Of a DNA stretch of 64,000 nt, positions 39,771 to 52,741 are shown piece by piece (the stretch's first letter is position 1; each line of letters starts with the position of its first letter). Under the pieces are notes generated by a model that was not told where the DNA came from, did no database searches, and was given only the letters and a program-made list of their open reading frames with translations. This stretch comes from Opisthorchis felineus. Its lineage: Eukaryota > Platyhelminthes > Trematoda > Opisthorchiida > Opisthorchiidae. A program made the translations under genes and the position numbers. Location of the stretch: the NCBI GenBank assembly GCA_004794785.1, contig SJOL01010342.1, forward strand, positions 158,284 through 222,283. The letters run 5' to 3'.

Positions 39771-39904
39771 TCGAATGGCTCGAACTGCATTTCGGATAAA
39801 TTCGCATCTCGAAACCGCTCCAGCTAAAGGGTTGAAGCAATATAAGTTGCTACTTGTGTTCTTATCTAACTCCGACCATCGATAGCACATATTATTTTGG
39901 CGAA
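39771..39904 (-). CDS. Candidate internal exon of unknown function
   Basis: On the minus strand a very strong acceptor, about 25 pyrimidine-rich bases ending TTTTTAATAG (39905), opens a 134-nt frame that ends at CGA|GTGAGG (39770). The 44-residue peptide contains NNMCYRWSELDKN, NLYCFNPLAG and a third cysteine in SRCEFIRNAV. This spacing would suit an extracellular or disulfide-bonded segment. No family was recognised. The entry phase needs one base from the preceding exon and the exit is phase 0. Confidence 0.35.
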
Positions 39905-42587
39905 CTATTAAAAATAGAAGAAAAAAAGAAAATATGTATTCTTTAAGCTTCGAAAGCAATTGTCGAAGCAGTGACAAAGAGCGCCTAGCTATTCGAGTCA
40001 TGTAGCTATGGCGGAAGAAACAAATACATGGAACAAAATTAGCAACACAGTTGGACTCTTCCTGAATGCTAGTCAAATTGCAGATAGAAACATGGGTAAT
40101 CCTGGTCTTTTGCCAGCCAGCTTAATATTAGTTTGATTTCTTCTTACGCCTTATATTTGCCATTCTCAAACGCGTTGTTCCGGTTCTTTACGATGTATGC
40201 ATCACTTTTAGGGGTTGATCAGATCTTTAACTCTAATCTACGCAATCAGGAATGACTACGGACATTTTCTACCTTCAGCCGAAGCGACAATGATGTTAAA
40301 AATTTCAGCACCAAAATCGGTTACAAGAGAATGTTTTCCAACGCGTTTTCTGAGCGGGGTTCCCGGTGTTGCTCTCTTGTCACTATGGATGGGTCAAAAC
40401 AGCAGAGTGGTCAAAAACAGACCAGACACAAATATTACCAGAAGTTTTCCGGAAACTCGCAAGTGGACTGAGAAGGCATGCGTGATATAGAGTGCGCTTC
40501 CTGGCTCGATATGAGTATAACCACCCCCAAACCTCAGTGATGTTGGTCCAGTTTATCAACAGCAAAATCAACGAGGACACCCAAAGTTCTGGCTTTTGGT
40601 TATCCATGTGCGTTCTAGTCGGGTCATCTTACAGAAGCGTATAGTTATCTCACTGCTGTGAATTCTAAAACATGCCACCATTTGTGTTCCACATAACAGA
40701 TGTGATTCATGTGATCACCGTGCGAGTTTTATTCATTTACGGTGAATATTCTAACCAATGTTTCCACTTTATCCCCTGGAACAACTCAACAAATATGGGA
40801 CGCTTCGCCAGAACGACTGGGTACCACGCAGCTAATTCCCCAGGCTTGCAACGATAACAATTTCGGATACAGATCAAAGAACGGACGGACGTCCCTTAGT
40901 TAAGGCCTGTCAAGTTGTCTATGAATTAGTAGTTCGGTAAAGTTTACTGGCCTTTAATCAGAAGACTGTTTTTGTGCTCCACAAACCTGACGTAACTGGG
41001 GGATATTATCGAACTGTGGAGAAACGTTCACAAGCTAATTGCTAAGCCAGTGTAACATAAGGCGTTGAGGAGGAGGCACCATCAAGAAGTATTCTTGAGA
41101 CCTAACATAGTAAACTTCATTAATAATTTTGGGCTTTAACAATCAAGGAGTTAGCCCTGATTCCATTACACCACAGTTTAACCAATGAAGACTACTTTTA
41201 GATCACTTTTCGAGTGTTTACACAAATTCGCCTGATATATACTCGATAAATTGAGTATGTTGCAAAGGCTGGGCCCGTATTTGCGGAAGACACAGTGAGC
41301 ACAACTAACAGACGACTATATTTTTGTGCTCCAGGATACCCTGTTGTATTACGTATAACCTATGCCAGATACTAATGTGTATGAATGACTTTCAGTCACA
41401 TGACGTATCAGTTCGTGTTCCAAAGAATGCCAAATATTACCCTAATTACACCGGTCAAACTGATCTTCAAAGATTTATACACACAGTGTACTGTTGGTTA
41501 CCGATTTAAGGTGTGTTTTTCTTTCTACTGGTACTTTTCCAATTTCCACAAAGCTGCTGAGCCACTGACTTCGTGTATATCCCACCTGGTTGATTACTAA
41601 TGTGTCTACTGCCTGAACTTGTTACTGGGACCCTGTAACGGGTCTGTTCTGACATGGCTTTTGCATTCAGTACACTCGAAGTACATAGGTATGTTTTTCA
41701 CAGCCCCGTATGACTAGTACGAAACAAATTGTAGAATATCCTTTGAAAACGGTATATTTGTCAAGCATGCTCTTGCAGATGCTGAAAGGAAATGATGCAA
41801 TCACTGATGTTGCTGAAGGGATTATGATTTTTCGAGTGGTAAAAAGTGTCTAAGTGAATAGTATTTGGTAGAAAACGGGGGGATGTCTGAAATACATACA
41901 GAAACAATTTGCCACACCTTGACAATATAGTAAAACAATGAGAACACACTTAGTTGGTGTAAAAATGATTAGTGTGTTTTCGGTGCTTTTACAAACATCT
42001 ATTTAAGTGGTTACACTTGATTGCAAGGGCTTTTTCCGCCGGCGCGAAAACTCTCACTTCTCATAACTGAATACTGGTTAAAGATAGTCAGGAAAACTTC
42101 AGAAGGACAAACCTTTTATCTTGGTCTCTTAACGTAAAACTAAGACAAAATTACCATTTTACCAGATGAATAAAATCTTGGTTGAGCATTATTGTTTTCC
42201 AAGTGTGCGTACTTAGTTTTCGCCTGAGCGTTATGCCATTACTTATGATTCCACAATGGTTCCTGTGTACGTTTTGAAAAATAGCGCCATGAGAAAATGA
42301 CCATAAAGGACCAACTTTCATATAGGTGCCTGTGTCCAGTGAAAATCGAAACCATTTTGCGTTGGTGTGAAATGATTGCTTCTAAACATCCTTCCGTAAA
42401 GGCACACAAGAACGTGCAGTGGTCCAAATCATATGAAGTCAAAAAGCAATGCCTTCAATGTGTTGAACCGGTCCAGAAGTTCACGCATAACAATATGGTG
42501 ACATAGTACCTGGATGCCTGAATGTGTGGAAAAATAACACCAATAACACGAAATATCATCTTGATCGTCTTGTTTTTTTTTACATAG
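39905..42587. other. Non-coding or intronic DNA, weak exon candidates only
   Basis: Open frames near 40215-40490 (plus) and 41324-41600 (plus, two overlapping frames after TTTCAG at 41396) could include an exon, but the frame cannot be decided and no domain is visible. Confidence 0.35.
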
Positions 42588-42823
42588 TACGAACAAATGA
42601 TTTTAAATGGTACTTGTTTTCCGGCTACATAGAAGGTCTTAGTGTGCGTCAGTTTGCTATTCAAACGACAAGTGTCTCACTTCAAGTGTGGCGCCACGCG
42701 CATTTTCTGGAAAATGATGAACCTAAATTATTTCCTATCGCCCGTTTAGTAGACGATGCATGTAATGTGTTTGATCATAGCCGTCGCGCAACTTCAGCAC
42801 TTGTTCATCTCATAACTGGTTAA
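42588..42823 (+). CDS. Candidate 3' exon with a helix-turn-helix-like segment
   Basis: A strong acceptor (nine T residues, then TACATAG at 42587) precedes an open frame that runs to a stop at 42821-42823. The peptide contains YIEGLSVRQFAIQTTSVSLQ followed by VWRHAHFLEND. This has the spacing of a helix-turn-helix and faintly recalls the IS1595/ISXO2-type transposase segment that precedes a VxWxxFxRE motif. No DDE motif or zinc-binding cysteines are present in the same frame. An upstream frame (42297-42506) has KKQCLQC but is separated by a stop. It could be a transposase fossil or an unrelated terminal exon. Confidence 0.25.
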
Positions 42824-44901
42824 TGAATCTCTTATAAGCATATCATCGCCTGGTTAGACGTGACAGTTTGTAGTCTGAACTCCACCTTGACTTTTCTACG
42901 GTTCATGTCTAGGTGCGCTAGCGGTACCCATGCTCTTGTGCATCCCCTTGGCTATACGTCATCCGTGCGTTGACAGGATGTCATGGATGGAAGATTTTTT
43001 TCTTTTTCTATGTGTCATTACCATTTATGCGTTCTCAGTGGAATCCTAGAATAATCAACGAGCTGTAAAAGGCTTAAAACCAATAAAAACTTTCACGACG
43101 AAGAATCAGAGAATCATGAAACTTCATAGTTTATGCGTGATAATTTGGTAATTCATCAGAGATTGGAGCTCATTACTGGTGGAATGCCTACTACATCTAA
43201 CGCTTTATCTGAAAACCTGCTCAAATTTGATGGATAACGCTATTCTGCTGCTACGTGTTTGTCTAAATAAATAAATAAATAAACAGTAAAATATAGATGT
43301 TTCAGCTAGGGTTAATCCAGAAATCCCGTTTGCGACCAAATCACTCTCAGGCAAACCAGGTAGAATTGGTTTAATTAGTTATTTTGTGAAGCGCAAAATA
43401 TCTATTATGGCAAGACATTCAATGTTGTCGCAAGTTATTTAGTATTTCCTTCACGCATTTTCTATCATTAGATGTCATGGATTCAATACAAGCCTTCGTA
43501 GAATGCACACTAAAGACACTGATCTTTCATGTAATGAACGCAGCTAGGAATCCTTTCGTTTTGAATTAGTCATTTGTGATTTTATCAAAAAATGGTGCGT
43601 CCATTTGTTTGTGTTTCCACTCACTCAATCGAATCAGCTTGTTTAGTATGGTTGGTAAACCTTTAAACAGAAGACAGGTCAAAGGAATGTTTTATTCCAA
43701 TAGAGGCACTCAAGCTATAAAGCTGAATGAGCATACTGTAAGCTAAGTAGCATTGGCGGTTATACCAACAACGTACAGTGATATCACGTGAATAAATCCC
43801 CTTAGGCAGGTGAACATGTTGGTATGTCGTGCTGTGGTTGAAGTAAATCATATACCTAATATTTATCGTCAGCGTCACCCAGGGGCAACTTGGTCGTTCG
43901 TTTCTCAATTTCGAAAAGCCTGGATTTGTGACAGCGTTTCCTCGCAGACTTACCTGGCCGTTGGCCTTCTGTCTGGCCACTGCAATGATAGTGTCAACAG
44001 AACCGTTAGAGTAAAATAGCGAATGAATTTATCTTAACGCTTCTTATCTGTAAGTGGCTGGTTGTGGGTGATGACTGTTTGCATGCAGACCTGACAGTCA
44101 TTTCTGCCACTGGCTGCAAAAATTTCGCGTGGATATCTCAAGCCACATCTGACCTGCCGAGTGACAGAATGTAAATTCAATGTATCTTGAGTTGTTAAAG
44201 AAATCAACTACTGCGGCCATCACTGAGGAGTTCTCTATATTCGTCCAGTAAGTACATACCTGCGATATCAAGAGGAAACGAAAAGCAAGCTAACTAGTCC
44301 AAAATGCAAACCAACAGAATGAACCTAGGTACCTTATTGTGAGCGAACAAATGTTGACCCTAATCAGGCCCGCTTGGAAATGCCATTACATAGAAAAACT
44401 GATGGTACACATTGGGTCTAACCTTTCAAACTGCTCAGCTTCGGTAAAGCTACCTACTAATGGAGCTGAAATCTCTACGACCCACTTAACTCTCAACCAT
44501 AAGTGGGGGATTAAGCCCAGATTAAATACACATCGCTTGGTATATAGACCGTTGTCAACACAGTTTGTCTTCAGCAAAGTTGTTATCTCCAACAATCCTA
44601 AAAGCTTTAGGTCATCCGTGTAGCCAACAGCAAACATATCAGGTCGTGGGTCAACAAATTATCCTGCCTTCTTCGCAGTGCTGCCCCATTCTGGCTCTCT
44701 TAGACCAACATTCATTCAGTGTTTCAAACAAAAACCAGTCTTTGACACATTCTTTGGAATCAACTACAAATTGGATAATGCTAATAATAACAAATACTAG
44801 TGGAGTTGGAATGTGCCGATTATCCTTTGACTGGATTGCTGTTTGATATTTCAGAGCTTTTGGAACATTTTTTAATGTCGTTTTGTACTTTTCACTTACA
44901 G
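42824..44901. other. Non-coding or intronic DNA
   Basis: An AAAT microsatellite is at 43264-43283. Overlapping open frames at 43.7-44.0 and 44.3-44.9 kb occur on both strands and none was assigned. Confidence 0.4.
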
Positions 44902-45066
44902 GAAGCCTCTTGTCCGAAGTACTTGCTTGTATCTCACAACACACAACCTAAATTAACTGGAATATATAGGTCAGCGAACTTCATGGTTTTACCCGAGGAG
45001 AAGGAAGCTGGCCGAGATATAAATAACAAGCAGACAGGTTTGGTGCCGCCGACTGGATTATCCTGA
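44902..45066 (+). CDS. Candidate exon of unknown function
   Basis: A textbook acceptor (GTACTTTTCACTTACAG) at 44901 opens phase 0 a frame that runs to a stop at 45064-45066, or leaves at a weak donor (ACAG|GTTTGG, 45038). The peptide begins EASCPKYLLVSHNTQPKL and continues with TGIYRSANFMVLP. The CPxYLLVS...GIYR pattern looks protein-like but matches no family I can name. The same signal on the minus strand contains a GTAAGT, so the splice evidence could serve either strand. Confidence 0.3.
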   Translation, partial: EASCPKYLLVSHNTQPKLTGIYRSANFMVLPEEKEAGRDINNKQTGLVPPTGLS

Positions 45067-48000
45067 CTTTTCACGACATCATTCGGAGATGTGATGGTTA
45101 AAAATTTGAAATGGGCTTGGATCTTAGTATACAAAGAAGGGGGGCCCAGTTAGATGATTCTGAGATTTCATATCACGAACGGTTTCATTTATATTGCGAT
45201 GGATCAGTCAGATGCAGTACCATGGATAAGCTCCTCTTTTTTGAACAGTCTTTTGCGCTTGATTGTGTGGTTCTGGGACGCAGTTCCGAACGTTGTGATG
45301 AGTAATATTGGAGTCCCTGGTCAATAATGTTTTAGAAAATTCGACCATATTGGAAATTCCAATGAATACCTCTTGTGCCTGACGAATTTTGTAGATCTGG
45401 TAGGTGACTATCCGATGAGAAGCAGATTTCACTATGATGAATGTAGAGCTACGCCCTGGTCCTGGAAGGCAGTTTGTCCAACATTTACTCAGCCAAGCGA
45501 GCTTCCCCGCAGGATTCTTTCACGGCGTGCCAATCAAGCTGCGACTCACAGTGCACCAGTTTCATTACTTTTCCGTCAATGCGTCTCCCCTTGTAGGACC
45601 ATCAATGTAAACTTTTAACGACCCAGAGCTTCTATTCAACTTCTTCACGCAACCGTCCGATGTTCCAGAATATCAAACCTTTCGAACTGTTGTTGAATTT
45701 GGTAAAAACAATCGCGCTAAAGACTGTATGTTGAGTTTTTGGGGCTCAGTTTAAAACACAAATATGAATGTGAACTGTATGATAAAAAGTGGTACAGTTT
45801 ACACTATGGAACATTTTGTCTGGTAGTGGATTCCAGATAACCCGTCATTTATCTGAAGTAAACTGAATTGATTACAGTGAGGATATACTGGATAACGTTT
45901 CACTGAGAGTACGAATAAGTTCAGATAAGTTTAATGCATATGTCTACAACTTACCTTCCTGTAACTGACGCAATACCGCCTCCGCTGCATAACGAAAACA
46001 AATCGGAAAATGAGGCACTTGGCCTGACATACTTTGCCAGTAGTTTGCATAGTCATATCATGATATTCCTAGAAATTAACGTGAGTAATAGACTTTTTGA
46101 ACCGCTGCTTTTTCCACTGAAAGACGGCGAATCAGAATAACTGGGCAGTTCGACGAAGATTACCATGTATATCGGAAATCGCAAGGCGCGAAAGCAATGA
46201 ACATTTATCCTCCTAAACCGGAGCCTGAAGTGCTCGAGGCCGTGGAATATGTACGTGTGTGGTGCTTGTCTTCAAAACATGCTGTCCCTATCACACATAA
46301 AATTTTATATGTTCTCTCAACTCCATGCTGTACCTATTATTTTATCTGGCGCTATGGAGAGATAGACAGAATTCCTAATGCCAGAGCTCAGATGCACCGC
46401 CTTTTTGGTTTTTAAGTGAGGCCACTATGCGGATGACTGTGCAACCTCTGCAATACTCTACCAGACATGTTCTCAAATCCAGTCATTTGTGTGTTATTAA
46501 TCCAACGCTTTCCATTCTAGCGCCGTTTAATCAATCTGATTACTGATGTTTGTTGAGGCCTCGTTGATTACTTACTACAGGCCTGAACTCTCTTGTTCCG
46601 TAAGAGTGAGTGAGTCTCATTCAACCTATAAGTATTACACTTGACTGCATTTATTAATTGATTTTTTATGTATGTGTTTAATATGTTGCGATTGACAAAA
46701 CTATAGGAGACGGTCCTATCTTGCGATATATCCTGATTTTGTCCTGTTGGCATGGATAAATGAGACGCCGCTGAGCAATCTGAAGCCGCTTTACTCGTGA
46801 CTTCTTGGTTAGTCCCAAATCTTGTAGTGTATCATGCATTGCACGAATTTATGCCGAACAAACGTACGTTATGAGAAAAAAATTGTTCTTGCAATGACTT
46901 TTTTTGGTGATAAATAAGAAAACTGACCCTCTCAATAGGATTTATGGAACTTGGAATGGAGCATATTAGCAAACATTTTGCAGCTTACCCTTTGCTTTAA
47001 TCTGAAGTACTGAAAACAATTTGTTATTCTGGCTGCGAATCCATGCTTACTCAACACAGTTGTGTATCATTAGGTAATATAAAAGCCAATAAATTTCAAA
47101 ACGATTCCAACTCCGATAAAGTGCACTCAAAATTTTACCAGTAAACATAAAAGGCCAAAATGTTGATTTTTAATTGCCAACGTAGATTATTCAGTTAACA
47201 CTAACACAAAACCAAATTCCTCTGGAAGATGAACTTCCGCAAGGAGTTACCTGAGATGGAAAATGAGTATTTTTCAGGTTGTTTGAAAAATCATTTAACG
47301 TTTGAGTTACGGGAAAAAATCGTAGGAACAGACAGACATCATCAGTGCAGATAAGAGGATGATCTGAAAAATGTGACGATAGTTTTAGGTCAGACATATA
47401 TTTTTGGGCTAACTTTTTACCACCGTCATGCCGTCAAAATCCAACATTACCAGCATTGTTTTGCGTTTTTACATTTTGTCGTCTACTTTGGTACTTGGTG
47501 AGTGCATTACATATTTTGCTGTTTTAGACCACAACGGCACCAAATGGGTCTACTCGGAAAGCTAGTCAAAGGCTGATTTACCTGACGCAAGCATATCTGT
47601 AAAGGATCTAGTCATAAAGCCTCAAAACCTGGTCATTGCGGTTAGCTTATTCTCAATAGGCCCCCAGTATCTGCTAATCGTTAACTTCAAGTAATTCAAG
47701 TACTTCAAATATCAGAGAACCAGGGATATTGCTAATTCCTCAACCAACAGCTTTACGCTGTGTGGAAAGAGAGGGTGACCGACATCAAAAGAATTGAATA
47801 CGTCGGTGAGGATCCCGAACGAACTTGAACTGTTGTTTAGACGTAGATTTGACACGCTTGCCTAACCAATGGTCCCCTTATGTCATAGCTGGCGTATTCA
47901 GTGTATAGATGAAAAATTCCATGGCGACACACAGCGAACGATAGCTGTTGTCAGCTATGTGCTACTGTAATTCAGTTTTTTAGCCTGCCGCCTACACTGT

Positions 48001-49014
48001 TCGGTTTTCCCTTACCAACCCATTATTCTAAGTGGCGTTGCGTGAAGCCGGCATTAAACTTCATTGTTAAATCGCAATACTCGAAATTCAAATACCGGTT
48101 TGGAAATCAAAGTATACATGCTGTCAGCCTGCTGATATGTCTTTTCGCCATAACAATGCATTAGTGTAAGAGGAAAATAACTGGTAGCTTCATCTCACAG
48201 CGCCCAGACGAACATTAATCATAAACACATTCTGTCGCCAAACACATGTTTACGAAAATTTTCGAAAACAAATCATTAAGCTTACTTCTAATTTCTTCAT
48301 CTTCCACTAAAAATTGCGGGAAATTGGCCAATTTAGATCAGCCACGGACTCGCCTATTTTGACCAAAACTAAGTCAACATTGACAAATGCCTGTAAGAGC
48401 TATTTCGTTGTACATTAGATGGTTGCTCACTTTTCGAAAACACAGTCATACAGTGTTAAAAAACGTTTTTTTTTGTGACTTACAGTCCCTCAGTTTAGTT
48501 TCAAATCCTCCCACTGAACAAGAGGTATTAAAATGCAAACAATCTAACAAATTTGTTGATGGTATTTACGTTATCAATGGTTACAGATTCACTACGCAGT
48601 AACTAATAATAGCACCTAGCCGTGTGAATAAGACTCAGTTTGTTCATGTACATTCTACTCTTGGATAGATGTCTTGACAGAAAAGCACAATAGTTGGGAC
48701 GGCCTTACAACTGCCACTTCAATTATAACTGGTACTAAAGTGAATTACAACTTCACTTGCTTCGTTAGTAGCACTGTGCTAAGTAAAGGGTTATCCAATC
48801 AACCTTCGGATTTTCAGTGGCCACCATATTGCCTCTTGTTCGACGTAAGACAATTTTATTCACCTGCAGGAAATGAATATTCCACAAACGCGTTGTTAGA
48901 CTTAATTAATGCAACCCTCCATGTGTCTCGACAGTAACGTTTCTCGCGGCATTTATGGGTTAGTGAACTTGGATACGATATAAGTCTGCGCCGGTTTGTT
49001 AGAAAAGACTAATT
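45067..49014. other. Non-coding or intronic DNA, weak exon candidates
   Basis: A frame beginning at an ATG (45934) reaches a good AAC|GTGAGT donor at 46080 in phase 0, and another ATG-started frame lies at 46197-46415. A frame after TGACTTACAG (48485) runs to a stop at 48602. All are unrecognised and unlinked. Confidence 0.35.
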
Positions 49015-49176
49015 CTAAAACATTTGCAAAGTCTTCAACGGTAAACCAAGCACAGTAATGTTCACGCCCGCTCGCAGCACTCGTTTGAGAGCTGTGTTGG
49101 ATTCCTCCCAGAGGAACTTGTCAGTGAGTATTCTGTGGATTCTGCGAACCTCTCCATGGTAGTGAAATTTTACAAG
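49015..49176 (-). CDS. Candidate exon, possibly PB1-like
   Basis: A pyrimidine-rich acceptor (CTTATTTCGACTTCTAAG, 49177) opens phase 0 a frame that ends at a stop at 49015. The peptide starts KLVKFHYHGEVRRIHRIL, which resembles the first strand of PB1 domains (VKVKF...GE.RR...), the heterodimerisation fold of p62, TFG and MEKK-type proteins. The remainder does not show the acidic OPCA motif, and the domain would be truncated by the stop or by an unseen donor. Treat it as a weak resemblance. Confidence 0.25.
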   Translation of the reverse strand, partial: LVKFHYHGEVRRIHRILTDKFLWEESNTALKRVLRAGVNITVLGLPLKTLQMF

Positions 49177-49906
49177 CTTAGAAGTCGAAATAAGATACAA
49201 TTAAACACAACACTGAGTTTCCCCACCCTTGGGATTCGGGATTTGTTGATCGTTGCACAGCCCCCTTGCGACTTCGCTGCGAAAACTCTGCACGGCTTTC
49301 CGTGCTGACAGCACCTCAAAGATACAAATGATGTTGCAAAGAGTAACACTATATACATATTTAAAGCATACTGTCTACGCAGTCGTCGCTTTGAAGTTTA
49401 TCGTAATTGGAAAGAAGTGAGCATGCTGGGAGCAAAACGAACTATGTTGAGCTCGAGTTCTGTATGGCATGTTTCAGCAGGTGATTTTCATACGGAGGGA
49501 ACTTACGTTTGTCCGATATTTCTTGTACTAGAACCCATAGAATATATACACATATATAATAATGAATGGAGTTATGAGTAAAAAATGAGAAAGTGGATTT
49601 TTTCCATATGGGATCGTCTGCAGAAGTGGTTGCAGTTAGCGAATGATTGTCGCACCAACTGATATTCTGTTTTAAGTGCACATGAACAGCTTCAGAACTC
49701 ATATGCAGGTTATCATCTTAGTCATTGCGCTTAAGATTAATAGCTTTTTTGGGCCAAGACAACACCCGGTATGCTGGATTAGAGAGAAACGTGGCTTGGC
49801 TTACTTTGACCTGAGATTGATGTTAATAAGTTTGGTAAAATATGTATGTATGATATATATGATATTCAGCAGTCTGCAGCCCACATCCACCTGTGTTCAT
49901 CCTCAG
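49177..49906. other. Non-coding or intronic DNA
   Basis: No gene recognised. A short ATATAC-rich stretch lies near 49540-49562. Confidence 0.4.
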
Positions 49907-50087
49907 CTCTACACCAACACCCGTACAACAAGCGCCGATTGTCAAGCGCAGAATGTTATCCGAAATCCATTCCACACTGATAAAGCCGTATATCTTTGAA
50001 GATTTAAACGGTTCAGAAAATAATTTAGTCCTCTTCGTCGAAGGGAGTGGTGGCTTACATGCAATCGCGACCTCACCATCCGCGTAA
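49907..50087 (+). CDS. Candidate terminal exon of unknown function
   Basis: An acceptor (CTGTGTTCATCCTCAG, 49906) leads into a 181-nt frame that stops at 50085-50087. The peptide runs STPTPVQQAPIVKRRMLSEI, then KPYIFEDLNGSENN and FVEGSGGLHAIATSPSA to the stop. A Pro/Ser/Thr-rich start, a basic KRR and an acidic middle suggest a disordered cytoplasmic tail. No family recognised. A 158-codon frame on the other strand (49942-50418) overlaps. Part of that frame, 50230-50344 (minus), also has a GTGAGT donor, so the strand is uncertain. Confidence 0.3.
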
Positions 50088-52352
50088 TTTGTTGCTCGGC
50101 TCCCAGTAACATAAAATTCTGCCTCAGTATCATTTTTAATTTTTTTACAACAGTAAAATATATTGGCACGTACACTCTAAGGGGCGTATGGGCATGAATT
50201 TGAACAGCTAAAAACAGAATGAACTCACCTTGGTTTGCTAGTTCTATGTGAAATATAACAAAGACATGTGTTTTAAATGAGTGATCCAAGAAACCCAAGA
50301 AATCGGCAAGTTTAAACTCAATCCTTCTTTTCCTATTTACCTGGATTACACAATTTCTTGGTATTTTAACTTGATTGTCACTCGTCAGTGCAAATAAATT
50401 CCAGATATCGGTGATCACAAAATTGTTTATAGCTGTAACTGGTACTCATTTCTCAAAAATGCATTCCACCAGTTGTGGGCCACTTTCCTCAGTAATTTAT
50501 GCACCGTTCATCAATATTGTCGGTAACTCAGTAATGATATTTAATCATTGAGGATACTAACGTGTGTAAAAAAATATCGCCCTACGTAATTACAGGTACT
50601 GGTTGTTCTATTCCTCACCAGTGGCGAGCATTTACATGTAACATCAGTGAGGCGTTTACGCGAGCATTCATAGTAGGATTGTAAAATAACTGAAAGTCAT
50701 AATATCAACCGATATTACTCACCCAACTGATTTCTACCGAGGGCACTCTCCGCACATATGCAAACAATCAAAATTATCATCAACATGTTTGGGGCTTAGT
50801 TAATGCGTGCTAGGAATACTTACATTTATATAGTTCTCAATTCTGGTGAATCTATATCGTGAGAAACGAAGCAAGTTAGATACACAATGTTTTGCGCAGT
50901 TGGAAATCCTTTACCAGGGTATCCATGTGAGAACTGCCCCATGTATGAAAAACAAGGTGAGGCCTGGATTTCGTGTTAACTATTGTATGTATGTAAGCAT
51001 TGCTTGTGCAATAATTATACCATAAATATTTCTTTGGCGAAGAAATAACTACGAGGTTGATCAGCCCCTACTTCTTTTACGATTATTCTCTAAATAGAGC
51101 ACTTTTATTCTTGATGGTCCCGAAAGTTTTGATAAGTTTGTTTTGGATATTTGATAATATTTGTTCTGTTTTTGATACAAACATTTGAAAGAAACAAAAA
51201 GGAAGTGGTGGAGTAAATTCACAGACCTTGCGTGGCATCGGCTGCTGATCTCATCCTTTATTCCCCCTTTCTTTTCTTGAGGGCCTTCGTATGGATGTTT
51301 ATTCGATCCATACACTAAGAGAACTGATAGATTCCGACCCTTCTTTCACTCTTCAGGATGTACACTTATTTTCCTTGAAAAACTTGGCAGATATTGTCTT
51401 CGACATTATTTTCAATCTTTTTAGCATATGTCACACCTGATATTGGACATCTACCAACCGTCCGGTGTAGTTCAATTGACATTCAAGTGCTAGACCAAAT
51501 GCATCCGTATAAGTACATAGCGATATTTTTAAATCGCGTCCTAAGTATATTGGGAAGTGGTTTGTGAAGCAAACTTTCAGTTAGCTTTTGGAGCTTAATT
51601 TTTTTTATATTGATTCTGGGTTTTGCTTTCAAAAGGTAGTTATCCTATCACCACCGTTAGGCTTGCTAGGGAAAAATGAACGGACAGCATAGATATGCGA
51701 GGCCGCTGTGGTGTGATTTACACTCTCTTGAGTAAACCATAAAATTTGGCCCACAGGCGTTTGCTGCTGAAGCTACACAAACGTGTTACTATTGAGAAGC
51801 TCCCGGCCTGGAGAGAAGGGAAACAGTTTTGGTCAAAGTAAGTGACTGGAGATCATCAACAGTATCCATAACGAATGTATCCCAAAATTCGGTCCTTGGG
51901 TCTGTACGTTCGGCACATTTTAGTGGCCTGCTTGGAAAGTTTGATTTGGATTTCCTATGTATACCGACGATCTAAATTTCTGGAGTACTGTTGACTGCGT
52001 GGAATACGCGGGTCGAGTAAATAGTGACTCGGATATCCAGAACAACACCACATTAACATGACTGCTTCTGACTAACACTGATAAATGAATTGTGGCTCCG
52101 TCACACACATTTGGCATTTACCACATCGGAAAATATCTTTTGCATATTACCTCGTGCACTAAACAGGGGGAAGTCAGTATCGTGCAACGAAAATATTTAT
52201 TAGAAACTGCACCAGAGCATCAACACAAACGGATTGTTCCGTGTTCACGGGCCATTTTTCCAGAATGAGTTTTAACCTTTCCAGACCACCTTTTTCTCCT
52301 CTCGCGCATCCTACTCTTAAGCACGATATCCATGTCATATATCCCTTAACAA
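50088..52352. other. Non-coding or intronic DNA
   Basis: Apart from the minus-strand frame at 50230-50344 (possible exon, unidentified), no gene or repeat was recognised. Confidence 0.35.
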
Positions 52353-52550
52353 TGGGGGCGAGATGGCTCAAGTTGGTAGAGCGCGAATTTACTAACCGGG
52401 AGGTCCGTGGTTCGAACCCGATCTCTGCCTGTCGACTTCCCCTGTCTAGCCTTGGGCAACCTGGAGGTATCCCAGCCCTAGTGCTTCCTTTAGGTGGCAT
52501 AGTATTTAGGCACCGAAAGGGTGCTACGGCTGAACGATTATTATTATTTT
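52353..52550 (+). mobile_element. tRNA-derived SINE
   Basis: Begins GGGGGCGAGATGGCTC with a box A (TGGCTCAAGTTGGTAGAGC, from 52364) and an exact box B GGTTCGAACCC (52409-52419), the internal RNA polymerase III promoter. The acceptor-stem halves GGGCGAGAT and ATCTCTGCC pair at seven of nine positions. The anticodon stem does not pair well, so it is a tRNA-derived head and not a tRNA gene. A unique body of about 110 bp follows, ending in a TTATTATTATT tail that probably primes on a partner LINE. A diverged second copy at 26690-26866 confirms it as a family. Retroposition by a LINE is family knowledge. The partner is unknown. Confidence 0.88.
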
Positions 52551-52741
52551 CATCCCTTTACAAGGCAGGATGTCCGCCACATGGAGAAGGTGCAGAAGAT
52601 ACTCTATAAGTCCACCATGTAAGTTCCCGACATTCCTTGTGATATCTAACTACAAAATATCCGCAGACAGTTGTATAAATACCGGTGTAGATAAGCAGCT
52701 ATGGTTTCCTACCGATTTAAGCTGTGAAGCAAAATTGATTC

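Noticed and set aside
44386..44637. Minus-strand frame with GYTDDLKLLG, like the reverse-transcriptase YxDD box
   Set aside because: No other reverse-transcriptase block was found upstream or downstream in any frame, and the surrounding frames do not resemble a LINE.
49942..50418. Longest open frame in the window (158 codons, minus strand)
   Set aside because: No domain is visible, it starts at a weak codon context and it overlaps a plus-strand exon candidate. At most the segment 50230-50344 could be an exon.
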